A DNA stretch of 64,000 nucleotides from Paenibacillus puerhi (lineage in GTDB: Bacteria; Bacillota; Bacilli; Paenibacillales; NBRC-103111), in the NCBI RefSeq assembly GCF_009846885.1, contig NZ_WUWM01000015.1, forward strand, positions 97,824-161,823, given 5' to 3'. Both the position numbers and the translations under genes were made by a program. Below, in pieces: positions 47,386-56,324 of this stretch. Below the pieces are notes generated by a model, which was given only the letters and a program-made list of their open reading frames with translations, did not search any database and was not told where the DNA came from. Within the stretch, counting starts at the first letter, position 1, and each line of letters starts with the position of its first letter.

Positions 47386-48549
47386 GTGCTTGAGGTCAAA
47401 CAGGTAAGCAAGCTCTATGAGAACCAACGGGGCGTTCACAGCATTGATTTTGCGATGACGCGCGGGGAAATAGTCGGGTTTCTCGGTCCAAACGGCGCGG
47501 GCAAGACGACGACGATGCGGATGATCACCGGCTATCTGAATCCGACTCGCGGATCGATTGCGATCGATGGTCTCCCGATGGCGGAGCATCCGAAGAAGGC
47601 GCGGCAGAAGATCGGTTACTTGCCGGAGACGCCGCCGTTGTACCCGGAGATGTCGATCATGTCTTACTTGAAATTTATAGCCGATCTGCGGGATATTCCG
47701 GTACGCGAGCAGAAGACGCGAATAGGAGAGGTTATCGAGCGGTTGGGACTTCAGGGGAGAGAGCGGCAAATTATCCGCAGTCTGTCCAAAGGGTATAAGC
47801 AGCGGATTGGCCTGGCGCAGGCGATCCTGCATGGCCCCGATCTGCTTGTGCTGGATGAGCCCACCTCGGGGCTCGACCCCAAGCAGATTATCGAAATCCG
47901 CCAGCTGATCCGCGAGCTTGGCGAGAATCATACTGTGCTGCTCAGCACGCATATTTTGCCTGAAATCAATGCGCTTTGCAACCGGGTGCTGATTATCCAC
48001 CAGGGCCGGATCGTGCTGGACGGACAGCCGGAGCGGCTGGCCAGCTCATTGAATGATACCTTCGAAGTATCGCTTGAAGTAAAAGGAGCCCGTGAGACGG
48101 TGCTTGCCGAGCTGCGCGGAACGCCGGGCGTAACGGCTGTCCGTGAGCTGGCTGGCGGGCAGGAGGCATTATGGGCGGCTGAGGCCGGGCCGGGAGCTGC
48201 TGCGGTTGAGGCGGAGGGAGAGTCTGCGGTCGATCCGGTGACGGCGGAGGACAACGTCAGCTTTGCGGCAGGAGAGGAAGCGGAAGCCGGGGATACGGTG
48301 AAGGTCGTAGTCGAATCAGCCGACCGGCAGGATATCCGGGAAGCTTTGTTCTACCGGCTTGCCGAGAAGCGGCTGCCGATCCTGTCTATGAAGAAGGAAA
48401 GTCTAAGCCTGGAGGATATTTTCCTGAAGCTGACTACCGACGAGCGGCTGGACGACAGCGCCGGAGCGGCGGGAGACGGTCAGGATGGAGGGGACGGCCC
48501 GGCTGCGGCGGGCGCACCGGCAAATCAGGGAGGTGAAACGGATGCGTAG
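47386..48549 (+). CDS. ABC transporter ATP-binding protein, GldA type
   Basis: A 387-residue ATPase with Walker A GPNGAGKTT (about 35-43), the LSKGYKQR signature and Walker B LLVLDEPTSGLDP. After the usual 235-residue core comes a C-terminal domain with an acidic, Ala/Glu-rich insert (about 265-310) not typical of GldA. The GTG at 47386 has AGGGGG 7 bases upstream. It overlaps the permease gene by 8 bp and heads a four-gene operon (ATPase, permease, GldG-like, DUF4340), like the Gld-type ABC systems first seen in gliding bacteria. The exported substrate is unknown. Confidence 0.88.
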   Translation: MLEVKQVSKLYENQRGVHSIDFAMTRGEIVGFLGPNGAGKTTTMRMITGYLNPTRGSIAIDGLPMAEHPKKARQKIGYLPETPPLYPEMSIMSYLKFIADLRDIPVREQKTRIGEVIERLGLQGRERQIIRSLSKGYKQRIGLAQAILHGPDLLVLDEPTSGLDPKQIIEIRQLIRELGENHTVLLSTHILPEINALCNRVLIIHQGRIVLDGQPERLASSLNDTFEVSLEVKGARETVLAELRGTPGVTAVRELAGGQEALWAAEAGPGAAAVEAEGESAVDPVTAEDNVSFAAGEEAEAGDTVKVVVESADRQDIREALFYRLAEKRLPILSMKKESLSLEDIFLKLTTDERLDDSAGAAGDGQDGGDGPAAAGAPANQGGETDA

Positions 48550-49255
48550 AACGATGGCGATGACGCGCAAGGAGCTTCAGATGTACTTCTACTCCCCGAT
48601 CGCGTATGCGGCTTTTGCCTTTTTTTTCGTGATCGCGGGCTATTTTTTCAGCGCCAATTTTTTGTATCCCCCTTATGTGGTGGACGTGCGGCCTGTTTTC
48701 GGTAATATTACGTTTGTTTTTCTGTTCATCGTTCCACTGCTGACGATGCGGCTGGTCTCCGATGAGCTGAGGCAGGGAACCGATGAGCTGCTGCTCACCT
48801 CTCCGATCAGCATCACGGAGATCGTGGTGGGCAAGTATGCCTCCACCTTGGCCGTGCTCGTGCTGCTCGTGGTCGGCAGCCTGCTCTACCCGCTCATTCT
48901 GAGCGCCTACGGACCGCTTGATCAGCCGGTGCTCTGGTTGTCTTTTCTAGCTATGTTTCTGGTCGGGGCAGCGATGATGTCCGTCGGTCTGTTCGCCTCC
49001 TCCTTGTCCTCCCATCAGATGGTATCGGGCATCGCCTCCTTCGCCATTCTGCTCGTCTTCTGGACGATCGAGTGGCTGGGCGATACGGTAGGCGGCAAGG
49101 TGAAGGAGTTTCTGGGCCTCTTCTCGATCGTCGGCAGGGCGGGAGATTTGCAGAAGGGCGTGCTCGATTTTGCCGACGTGTTGTTTTACGTGACATTCGT
49201 GCTCGTGTTCCTGCTTCTGAGTATACAGGTGCTGGAGCGCAAGCGCTGGAGATAA
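48542..49255 (+). CDS. ABC-2 type permease, GldF type
   Basis: A 237-residue membrane protein with six hydrophobic segments, beginning with the cytoplasmic stretch RKELQMYFYSPIAYAAFAFFFV typical of ABC-2 permeases of this type. Start ATG 48542 with GGGAGGTG 6 bases upstream, overlapping the ATPase gene. It should form the channel of the transporter with the preceding ATPase. Confidence 0.88.
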   Translation: MRRTMAMTRKELQMYFYSPIAYAAFAFFFVIAGYFFSANFLYPPYVVDVRPVFGNITFVFLFIVPLLTMRLVSDELRQGTDELLLTSPISITEIVVGKYASTLAVLVLLVVGSLLYPLILSAYGPLDQPVLWLSFLAMFLVGAAMMSVGLFASSLSSHQMVSGIASFAILLVFWTIEWLGDTVGGKVKEFLGLFSIVGRAGDLQKGVLDFADVLFYVTFVLVFLLLSIQVLERKRWR

Positions 49256-49315
49256 CAGGCGGGGGGCCGGCTGATAGGGATCGCCGGCGCCGCCCGAGAA
49301 GGGGGAGGGGACAAG

Positions 49316-50710
49316 GTGAACAAGTGGATCCGCGGAACGAATGCGACTGTGCTGTCGCTTGCGGTAATCGGCATTTTTATCGTGCTGACGATCTTTTTGA
49401 ATTCGGCTAAAAACCTGCAAGTGGATCTAACCGAGAATCGTAAATTTACATTGTCTGATCAAACGAAGCAAACGCTCGATGGGCTCGACAAGGACATCAA
49501 GATCATCTCGCTGACGACGACGGATACGAATCCCTACATGAAGCGCGAGGTCGTGGAGCTTGTACAGGAGTACAAGAAGCGCTCCGGTAAAATCATCTTT
49601 GAGGAATACGATGCCGTTCAGAACCCGGCAGTGGCCAGGCAGTATGACATAAGCCCGGCGGGAACGCTGGTCGTGGAGGCCGGCGCGCAGAAGAAGACGA
49701 TGGACTTCTACGACATGTTTTTGCCGAGCCAGGCGAATCCGAACGGATACAGCTTCGCCGGCGAAGAGAAGCTGACGCAGGCGCTGGTCAATCTTGATGT
49801 GAAGGAGAAGCGGAAGCTTTACTTTCTGACCGGCCACAACGAGATTCCGCTGGCGGAGATGTCGCTGTGGCGCTCGGGGCTGGAAGAAGCCAATTATGAG
49901 GTGCAGGAGCTCAACCTGCTGCGCGAGGGGAAAATACCCGAGGATGCCGAGATGCTGGCCGTGATCGGCCCGGAGAGCGATCTGAGCGACCAAGAGGCGG
50001 AGCTGGTCAAAGCATTCCTGTCCGGTAAGGGCAAGCTGTACTTGGCGCTCGGCTTTAATCCCGACATGGCGACCGCCTGGAAAAATATTGACGCCCTCAT
50101 GTCGGCTTACGGGATCAAGGATCAGCATGCAGTGGCTATCGAGCCGAAGCAGAGCGCTTTGAATAGTCCGCTGAGCATCGTGCCGGAATATAGCGGGCAT
50201 GAAATCACCCGCAAGCTGCAGGAATACAACCTGCTGACTGTGATGACGCTGGCCGTTACGCTGAATACGGATCAGGCCAATGCCGACTATCCGGCTACGC
50301 CGATACTGAGGACGACCGAGGCGGCTTACGGCGAGACCGATCTGAAAACCCTCTCCGCCCAAGGGGCGTCCAAGAAGGATGCTGCGGACGTGGCTGGCCC
50401 TCTGAATCTTGGCTATGTCGTCGAGGATAAGGAGAGCAAGCCGAAGGCCGTCGTGCTGGGCGGGTCGACCTTCCTGGTCGACCAGTTCATCCAGATGCAG
50501 GGCAATCGCGACTTCGCGCTGAACAGCATCGGCTGGCTGCAGGAACAGGCCGATCAGGTCACGATCCGGCCGCGCGAGGGAGATAACTTGTCTACGGCGA
50601 TGGTTACCAATGAACAAGCGAACTGGATATTCCTTGGCACCGTTATTTTCTTCCCGCTGTTGTTTCTGCTTACCGGCGGAGCGATCTGGTGGAGGAGGAG
50701 AAAAGGATGA
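49316..50710 (+). CDS. GldG-like ABC-system auxiliary protein
   Basis: A 464-residue protein with an N-terminal transmembrane helix (about 13-30), a large outside domain of the GldG/ABC_transp_aux type (with LTENRKFTLSDQTKQTLDGL and YFLTGHNEIP) and a C-terminal transmembrane helix followed by a basic end (WWRRRKG). The family is always found with ABC-2 transporters. Start GTG 49316. Its stop overlaps the next start as ATGA. Confidence 0.88.
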   Translation: MNKWIRGTNATVLSLAVIGIFIVLTIFLNSAKNLQVDLTENRKFTLSDQTKQTLDGLDKDIKIISLTTTDTNPYMKREVVELVQEYKKRSGKIIFEEYDAVQNPAVARQYDISPAGTLVVEAGAQKKTMDFYDMFLPSQANPNGYSFAGEEKLTQALVNLDVKEKRKLYFLTGHNEIPLAEMSLWRSGLEEANYEVQELNLLREGKIPEDAEMLAVIGPESDLSDQEAELVKAFLSGKGKLYLALGFNPDMATAWKNIDALMSAYGIKDQHAVAIEPKQSALNSPLSIVPEYSGHEITRKLQEYNLLTVMTLAVTLNTDQANADYPATPILRTTEAAYGETDLKTLSAQGASKKDAADVAGPLNLGYVVEDKESKPKAVVLGGSTFLVDQFIQMQGNRDFALNSIGWLQEQADQVTIRPREGDNLSTAMVTNEQANWIFLGTVIFFPLLFLLTGGAIWWRRRKG

Positions 50711-51693
50711 AGCGGCTGATCCCGACTATCGTGCTGGTCGTTCTCTGCATCGGCGGCTTCTGGTACGCCTCCAGCCGTGACTTCTTCCGGGAGAAGCCGC
50801 CTGAGACGCCGGGACTGGTGACGGTGAAAAAAGACGAGGTGACGGGCTTCACGATCCGCAGCGGTGCATCCGAGATCGTCATGGAGCGCAAGGATGGCGG
50901 CTGGACAATGATCCAGCCCTCGCCTCTGCCTCTGACGGCTTACGATGCGGATGCCTGGGTCGATAAATTCGCCTCGCTGAAGAAGGATAAGCTCGTAACG
51001 GAGAACGCTGCCGATCTGGGACAGTTCGGCCTGGCCGAGCCGGGGCAGCGTTATACGGTGAAGCTTGCGGGAGGGACCGAGCAGACGCTTGAGGTTGGCG
51101 ATGCTACGCCAGTAAGCGGATACTCCTATGCGAAGGTCAGCGGCTCGCCCCAAGTGTTCCAGCTGGCGGATGCGACCCTGCAGCAGCTTGCGAAGCAGCC
51201 GATCGACTTTATGGAGAAGACGGCGGTTAAGGTGGAGTATGAGAAGGTGCGCTCGCTATCTGTCGATTGGAAGGGTACATCGTGGACACTGACCAAGACG
51301 GAGCCTGACAAGTCTTCGTTCGAGGCCAAGTGGAAGCTGGGTGAGCGCGAGCTGCCCGGTGTCGACGCGACCGGTTACATGGACCGTGCGGCTTCACTGA
51401 TTACGGAGCAGCTCGTGAAGCCGACCGCCGATGTGGAAGGGCTGAATACGCCTGAGCTGCGTTTGTCGCTGAAGCATGCGGGCGATGATGGTAAGGAGAC
51501 GGATACGGACTACGTGGGCAGAGCCGACGGTGAGCTGGTCTGGATCGCCCGTCAAGGCGGAGAGTGGGCTTACGCCGTACCGGTCGGAGCGGTACAGGAG
51601 TTGGCTGACAAAGGCACGGAGCAGCCTGAGTCTGAGGCGTCTCCGCAGGAGGAGGCAGCGCTACAGGACGGAGCGGGGGCGACAACGCCCTAA
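50707..51693 (+). CDS. DUF4340 domain protein of the Gld-type ABC operon
   Basis: A 328-residue protein with one N-terminal membrane anchor (about 4-20) and an extracytoplasmic DUF4340 domain made of repeated beta units (for example LVTVKKDEVTGFTIRSG, VKLAGGTEQTLEVG). It commonly accompanies GldFG-type transporters; function unknown. Its ATG overlaps the GldG stop by 4 bp, so the two are coupled. The Glu/Pro-rich C-terminal tail is probably disordered. Confidence 0.85.
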   Translation: MKRLIPTIVLVVLCIGGFWYASSRDFFREKPPETPGLVTVKKDEVTGFTIRSGASEIVMERKDGGWTMIQPSPLPLTAYDADAWVDKFASLKKDKLVTENAADLGQFGLAEPGQRYTVKLAGGTEQTLEVGDATPVSGYSYAKVSGSPQVFQLADATLQQLAKQPIDFMEKTAVKVEYEKVRSLSVDWKGTSWTLTKTEPDKSSFEAKWKLGERELPGVDATGYMDRAASLITEQLVKPTADVEGLNTPELRLSLKHAGDDGKETDTDYVGRADGELVWIARQGGEWAYAVPVGAVQELADKGTEQPESEASPQEEAALQDGAGATTP

Positions 51694-51724
51694 CCTTTTT
51701 CTCTATAAAAGGAGTTTGTTTTTA

Positions 51725-51767
51725 GGAAACGTATAAGCCTTTGGCGCTTGTACGTTTCTTTTTTTTG
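51725..51767 (+). terminator. Terminator of the Gld-type ABC operon
   Basis: GAAACGTA..AGC pairs with GCTTGTACGTTTC, followed by TTTTTTTT. Confidence 0.85.
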
Positions 51768-51907
51768 CCTGTTACGGATTACTAGGGAGAAAGTCCTGGT
51801 GGCGGCTGCGGGAGATGTTCGGGTGCTGGAAGGAGGCGAGGGGGAAGCAGCGATTGCCCTCCTGATCGGACTGGGAGAGATAAGGAATGCTAAAGGAAAA
51901 ATATAAA

Positions 51908-51936
51908 TTGCAATACTGATTCATAAGAACTATAAT
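51908..51936 (+). promoter_or_regulatory. Promoter of the chemoreceptor gene
   Basis: TTGCAA (51908-51913), a 17-base spacer and TATAAT (51931-51936). The leader of about 150 bases before the ATG shows no structure that I recognise. This is a sigma-A type; no sigma-D motility promoter is evident. Confidence 0.75.
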
Positions 51937-52094
51937 TTTCCTCGGATTCACGAAAATAAAGTAGGATAATGTCGAAAATGTGGCGGGAAACGGGGGTTCC
52001 AAGTTATAAGAGAGAGGTTTTGGCGAAAGTCGTCGGATTTCATAATGTAAAGGGTCACAGCCAGCTAATCCAATTGAATAGGCGAGGTGCAGGA

Positions 52095-53684
52095 ATGAAG
52101 TGGTTTGTAAATTTGAAAACAGCCGTAAAGCTTATCTTGGCTTTCGTGAGCGTTGCTCTGATCTTGGCTGCCGTTGGAATCTATGCCTTATTGAACTTGA
52201 ATGCGATGAAGGATAATCTGGACGAGCTATATACCAATAATCTGATATCGGTACGGGAGATGTCCGCCACCCAGATCGCTTATCAGAATTTGAGGGTGAC
52301 CGTCCGCGATGCCAGTCTGGCCGGCACGACGTCAGACAGGGAGAAGCTGCTGCTGACGATTCCTGATTTGAAGCAGGACGTTAAAAAACGTATAGACGCC
52401 TATCGTTCGACGATCCTGACCCCTCCCGAGCTCGCTGAATTGAGTGTATTCGATGCCGAATGGACCAGTTACGTAAGGGTCTACGACCAAGCTGTTGACC
52501 TCCTGCGTGAAGAAGACCAAGCTGATTTTCTGCTATTCCTTAATAAAGATCTCGCTGCCCAAGGAGAGAAGGTCAGAGGCAGCTTGAATCGGTTGATCGA
52601 TCTGAATGTGAAGCTGGCTGAACAGAAGAACGAAGAGAGCATCGAAGCCTACATAAGCGCCCGTAATATTTTAATTACCGTTATTATCGTATCCTTTATC
52701 TTCAGCATCAGCATCGGATATGCGATCGCACAGACTATTGCCCGGCCCCTGGGTCAAATGGTCGCACTGATCAGTCAAATAGCGGAAGGCGATCTTCGCC
52801 ATAAGATGGAGCGTGATACGAAGGATGAGGTCGGCCAGCTATCCGCTTCGGTCAATCGGATGATCGACAGCCTGAGAGGCTTGATCGGCGGTATTTCCGC
52901 CTCTTCTCAGAGTCTGGCGGCAGCGGCCCAGCAAATATCTGCGACATCGGAAGAAGTGGCCGTCGGCAGCTCTACGCAGGCGCAATCCGCACAATCGATC
53001 GCAGAGCTGTTCACGGAGCTTTCCACGGCCATCGGCTTTGTCGCCCGAAGCGCCGAGCAGGCGGCTGAGCTGACGGGCCAGACGGTTCAAACGGCGGGCG
53101 AAGGCAGTAAGATCGTGGAGGCTTCCATCCAGGGAATGGATAGCGTGAACCGGTCGATTTCCCAGTTGGAGCAGGACTCCTTGAAAATAGGCGAGATCAT
53201 CGAAGTCATCGATGATATCTCGGATCAGACCAATCTCCTTGCACTCAATGCGGCTATTGAGGCAGCCAGGGCGGGCGATCATGGCCGGGGCTTCGCCGTA
53301 GTGGCCGATGAGGTGCGCAAGCTGGCCGAGCGAAGCGTGTCCGCTACCAAGGAAATCTCCGGCATCATCAAGATTATGCAGCAGAACACGAAGCAGAGCG
53401 TCTCGGCCGTAGCCGACAGCGTCGCTCAATCCAGGCAGACCGGCGAGGCCTTTGGCCGGATCGCTGCGATGGTGAATGCTTCCTCCGGCAAGGTGAATGA
53501 AATTGCCGCCGCTTGCGAAGAGGAGTCTGCTCAAGCCTCCGAGGTTATGCATGCCGTCGATCAAGTTGCGTCATCCAGCCAACAGTCGGCGGCTGCTTCC
53601 GAAGAAGCGGCTGCGACCTGCCAGACGCTAGCCAGTCTGGCCGAGGAGCTGAATACGGCCGTTCGTTTGTTCAAGATTGCTTAG
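52095..53684 (+). CDS. Methyl-accepting chemotaxis protein
   Basis: A 529-residue receptor: transmembrane helix (about 12-32), a periplasm-side four-helix-bundle sensor of the 4HB_MCP type (about 35-190), a second transmembrane helix (about 195-215), a HAMP domain (about 216-270) and the cytoplasmic signalling helices with the conserved tip [20 protein letters not shown]. No C-terminal CheR-binding pentapeptide. The ATG at 52095 gives the family N-terminus; codons further up in frame add an unlikely polar extension. No other chemotaxis genes are close. Confidence 0.93.
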   Translation: MKWFVNLKTAVKLILAFVSVALILAAVGIYALLNLNAMKDNLDELYTNNLISVREMSATQIAYQNLRVTVRDASLAGTTSDREKLLLTIPDLKQDVKKRIDAYRSTILTPPELAELSVFDAEWTSYVRVYDQAVDLLREEDQADFLLFLNKDLAAQGEKVRGSLNRLIDLNVKLAEQKNEESIEAYISARNILITVIIVSFIFSISIGYAIAQTIARPLGQMVALISQIAEGDLRHKMERDTKDEVGQLSASVNRMIDSLRGLIGGISASSQSLAAAAQQISATSEEVAVGSSTQAQSAQSIAELFTELSTAIGFVARSAEQAAELTGQTVQTAGEGSKIVEASIQGMDSVNRSISQLEQDSLKIGEIIEVIDDISDQTNLLALNAAIEAARAGDHGRGFAVVADEVRKLAERSVSATKEISGIIKIMQQNTKQSVSAVADSVAQSRQTGEAFGRIAAMVNASSGKVNEIAAACEEESAQASEVMHAVDQVASSSQQSAAASEEAAATCQTLASLAEELNTAVRLFKIA

Positions 53685-53797
53685 CCGGATAGGCGCTGGC
53701 GATGGCGGGCAGATGGCTCGCCGGGTCGGTGCCGGCGGGTTCTGAGCTGCAAACGATAGGTTTGGGAGTGGCCCTAACGAGATGTGTTGGGGCTTTG

Positions 53798-53826
53798 TTG
53801 CATGTAAACTTGAGATGAAATAAGAT
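53798..53826 (+). promoter_or_regulatory. Promoter of the DeoR-family gene
   Basis: TTGCAT (53798-53803), a 17-base spacer and TAAGAT (53821-53826). Confidence 0.55.
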
Positions 53827-53873
53827 TAACTAGTATCAAAGCCTACTAAGAATTCAATGCCGAGGAGACCTGT

Positions 53874-54656
53874 ATGACAGGAGCTTATTTCATAGACGAA
53901 CGACGTCAACGTATAGTGGAGCTGCTGCAAGCCCAGGAACGAGTGACCGTGAAGCAGCTCTCGGCTTTGTTCACCGTAACGGAGGATGCGATCCGCAAGG
54001 ATCTGAGGTATCTGGAAAGCTTGAAGCAGCTGAAGCGAACCTATGGCGGAGCCGTACTTCCTTCCGCCCTTTCTGCGGCTGGCCCCTGTGCGGGTCAGGA
54101 GGATTCGGAGCGCAGGCAATCGATCGCCCGGCTTGCCGCCCGATTGATCGAGCCGGGCGATACGATCTTCGCCGAGTCATCCGGCTACACGACGATGCTG
54201 CTGCAGGAGATGCCCTCGTTGCCGAACGTTACGGTCGTGACGAACGGCATTCATGGGCTGGCTGAGCTGTCCCGCAAGGCGAAGGTGATTCATATCGGCG
54301 GAACAGTGCTTGAGAGGGATGAAGCCTGCTACGGGTTTCATGCTTTGGCAGCCTTGCAGCATTACCATTTCGATAAATGCTTTATGCGGACCTCCGGGGT
54401 TGGGACGGATGGGATGGTTACGACATCCCTGCCGGAGACGCAGGAGCTGAAGAGGGCGCTGCTGCCGCTTGCCAAGCATTCGATTCTGTTGGTTGCCGGG
54501 GAGCAGTGGGATCGCCAGGACCGCTATCCTGTCGGACATCTGGAGGAATGGAGTACCGTGGTGACGGATTCCCGGGACCCGCACGTTCTTGGCAGGCTGC
54601 AGCAGTATGAGGTTCAAGTAATGGCGCCTGAACCCGCAGCCGATTCGGCCAGCTAG
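53874..54656 (+). CDS. DeoR/GlpR-family transcriptional regulator
   Basis: A 260-residue repressor with an N-terminal winged helix-turn-helix (about 8-60: QRIVELLQAQERVTVKQLSALF and EDAIRKDLRYLE) and a C-terminal DeoRC sugar-phosphate sensor domain (about 80-235). Such proteins control sugar or nucleoside genes and respond to a phosphorylated sugar. No sugar gene lies next to it, so the target is not evident. Start ATG 53874 with GAGGAG upstream. Confidence 0.88.
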   Translation: MTGAYFIDERRQRIVELLQAQERVTVKQLSALFTVTEDAIRKDLRYLESLKQLKRTYGGAVLPSALSAAGPCAGQEDSERRQSIARLAARLIEPGDTIFAESSGYTTMLLQEMPSLPNVTVVTNGIHGLAELSRKAKVIHIGGTVLERDEACYGFHALAALQHYHFDKCFMRTSGVGTDGMVTTSLPETQELKRALLPLAKHSILLVAGEQWDRQDRYPVGHLEEWSTVVTDSRDPHVLGRLQQYEVQVMAPEPAADSAS

Positions 54657-54774
54657 AAGGCTATGCGGAAATAGCCGACCTGCGCGGAGAGGGAAGACGC
54701 CGCTTGCCTCACACCTCTCGGATCCAGGTATTGGATGACTTGGCGGCAAATCTCGATTCTCTATACCCCTGCCT

Positions 54775-54800
54775 CTTGAAGAACCGGACGGTTTTTCAAG
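54775..54800 (+). terminator. Hairpin after the DeoR gene
   Basis: CTTGAAGAACCG and CGGTTTTTCAAG pair almost fully. A TTTTTTT run follows after GGACAGGGGA, so termination may occur here or slightly later. Confidence 0.5.
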
Positions 54801-54802
54801 GG

Positions 54803-54829
54803 ACAGGGGATTTTTTTGTCCATACGCTA
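54803..54829 (+). promoter_or_regulatory. Candidate sigma-K promoter of the spore-coat genes
   Basis: AC (54803-54804), a 16-base spacer and CATACGCTA (54821-54829), which fits the sigma-K consensus AC-N16-CATANNNTA used late in the mother cell, when coat proteins are made. Confidence 0.55.
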
Positions 54830-54891
54830 CATAAATTCCCAATCGCTGGACATCCTACAATTGTCATTAGAGGAAAGGAGGAAATTCCCCC

Positions 54892-55137
54892 ATGTTCAAT
54901 CAACAACAAGCCGGGGCATCCCAGCAATCCGTCAACTTGGTCAGCTCCAAGGAACTGGCGTATATCTCCGACTGCCTGAAAAACGAAGAGCTGCTGGCCA
55001 AGATTGCCGTTCAAGGCGTCGCGGAAAGCCAGAACCAGCAGTTGAAGCAGAAGCTTGCACAGCTGTCTCAGGATCGTTTGCAGAATACGGAGCTTTTGGT
55101 CAGAACCCTGCAGCAGCAAACGCAAGTGTCTCATTAA
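54892..55137 (+). CDS. Small spore-coat-type protein, 81 residues
   Basis: A short, Gln-rich helical protein (NQQLKQKLAQLSQDRLQNTELLVRTLQQQ). Together with the next gene it matches the paired small coat proteins often annotated in Paenibacillus. Start ATG 54892 with AAAGGAGG about 10 bases upstream. The spore role is inferred from the CotF-like neighbour and the sigma-K-type promoter. Confidence 0.7.
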   Translation: MFNQQQAGASQQSVNLVSSKELAYISDCLKNEELLAKIAVQGVAESQNQQLKQKLAQLSQDRLQNTELLVRTLQQQTQVSH

Positions 55138-55162
55138 GCTTTCATAGGAGGTGCGCGAGCGC

Positions 55163-55996
55163 ATGTATCAGCCCAATATGGTCCAATCCCACTTTCACTT
55201 GAACGAGAAGGACGTCGCCAATCTTGTGCTGTCTGAGTTGAAGCGAGCTGCCCGCGAATATACGACAGCAGCGCTTGAGTCCGAGCATCCGGCGATCCGC
55301 CAGATGTTCGTCAACCTTACGCATAGAACGCTGCAGGATCAAGCGGAGCTCTTCGAGGTGCTTACGCAAATCAATGGGTACGGCTCGATCAAGCCGGCCT
55401 CCCAGCAGGAGGTTCAACAAGAGCTGCAGCAGCAATACCAAAAGGCCGAGCAGCTTCATATGCTGGTTCAGCAAGCGGTACAAGGGGCTTATTCCACCGG
55501 CGGCACGACCCAACAGTCTTCCTACGGGCAACAGCCCGCTTATATGCAGCAGCAAATCTATACCCAGCAGCAAGGTTACGCGCCTGGTCAACAAGCCGGC
55601 TATGGGGGCTTCGGCGGGTCGATATCTTCATCGGCGGTGTCAAGCCCGTCCTCAGGAGCGGCATATGCTCTTCCAGGCTACAGCTCCTACAGCAGCCAGA
55701 GTCAAGGCTCCGGCATAGGGGGCGGCTCCATGCAGCCTATGTACGGATACAGCTCTTCGGCAACGGGGAGCTCGCTCTCCAGCACCCATAGCTCCGAAGC
55801 GCTGGCCTCTAAGAACCAGCAGGAGACGGGGTATAGCTCCTCGTATGGAGCCGGCAGCTCCCGTGCGGGTTCCGGTTCATCGGCCTATTCGGCCGGGAAT
55901 ACGTCGGGATCGTCGGAGTCGCTGGAGGCGAGTGCAACCGGCGGGACGAGCGCCAGCCAAGGCTCAAGCCACAAGTCGTATACGATAACCGACTAA
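55163..55996 (+). CDS. CotF-family spore coat protein with long low-complexity tail
   Basis: A 277-residue protein. Residues 1-105 form the CotF-type helical domain (NEKDVANLVLSELKRAAREYTTAALESEHPAIRQMFVNLTHRTLQDQAELFEVL). The remaining 170 residues are low-complexity, rich in Gln and Tyr first (YMQQQIYTQQQGY), then in Ser and Gly (SSYSSQSQGSGIGGG). Tyrosine-rich coat proteins can be crosslinked. TAGGAGG is 11 bases before the ATG at 55163. It lies 25 bp after the small coat gene and is presumably co-transcribed. Confidence 0.85.
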   Translation: MYQPNMVQSHFHLNEKDVANLVLSELKRAAREYTTAALESEHPAIRQMFVNLTHRTLQDQAELFEVLTQINGYGSIKPASQQEVQQELQQQYQKAEQLHMLVQQAVQGAYSTGGTTQQSSYGQQPAYMQQQIYTQQQGYAPGQQAGYGGFGGSISSSAVSSPSSGAAYALPGYSSYSSQSQGSGIGGGSMQPMYGYSSSATGSSLSSTHSSEALASKNQQETGYSSSYGAGSSRAGSGSSAYSAGNTSGSSESLEASATGGTSASQGSSHKSYTITD

Positions 55997-56051
55997 GCGC
56001 AGAGGCCCTAGGCGGAGGGGTGGAAAAAGCGATTCCATGCCAACTGTCTGC

Positions 56052-56096
56052 GTCGTTACACAAACAAAGAAGCCCCCGGCTATTCGGGGGCTTCTT
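56052..56096 (-). terminator. Terminator of the TIR-like operon
   Basis: AAGAAGCCCCCG and CGGGGGCTTCTT form a perfect 12-bp stem. The T-rich tail (TTTGTTTGTG) is on the minus-strand side, so it serves the minus-strand genes best, though it may also end the coat transcript. Confidence 0.75.
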
Positions 56097-56132
56097 GGAC
56101 GCTTCCGGCTCGCCTGGAAGGCGGCCGTTTTC

Positions 56133-56324
56133 TTATACGAACGAGGGTTTGTTATATGTGGCCGTGCTCTCATAGATTAGCGTGTATTCCTTGTCGCCGC
56201 CGTCCGGAAAAGGTGCGAGGCCGACTACCGGCTTCTTGTCCTTCGCCGCGGATCGCGGCAGGGAGGCGCGACGAACGGAAGACTTCTCTCCAGGCTTTAC
56301 GGTTCTGGCTTTAGGCTTGCTCAT
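56133..56324 (-). CDS. Hypothetical basic protein, 63 residues
   Basis: I do not recognise it. It is basic in the first half (KPKARTVKPGEKSSVRRASLPRS) and ends in a mixed polar segment; no membrane helix. The ATG at 56324 has GGAGGGG 7 bases upstream and overlaps the end of the TIR-like gene by 14 bp, so the two are translated together. It may work with or protect against the TIR-like protein, but that is only a guess from position. Confidence 0.6.
   Translation of the reverse strand: MSKPKARTVKPGEKSSVRRASLPRSAAKDKKPVVGLAPFPDGGDKEYTLIYESTATYNKPSFV

Noticed and set aside
51940..52094. A cyclic-di-GMP riboswitch in the chemoreceptor leader
   Set aside because: I could not find the conserved GEMM core or its tetraloop-receptor pairing in these 150 bases.
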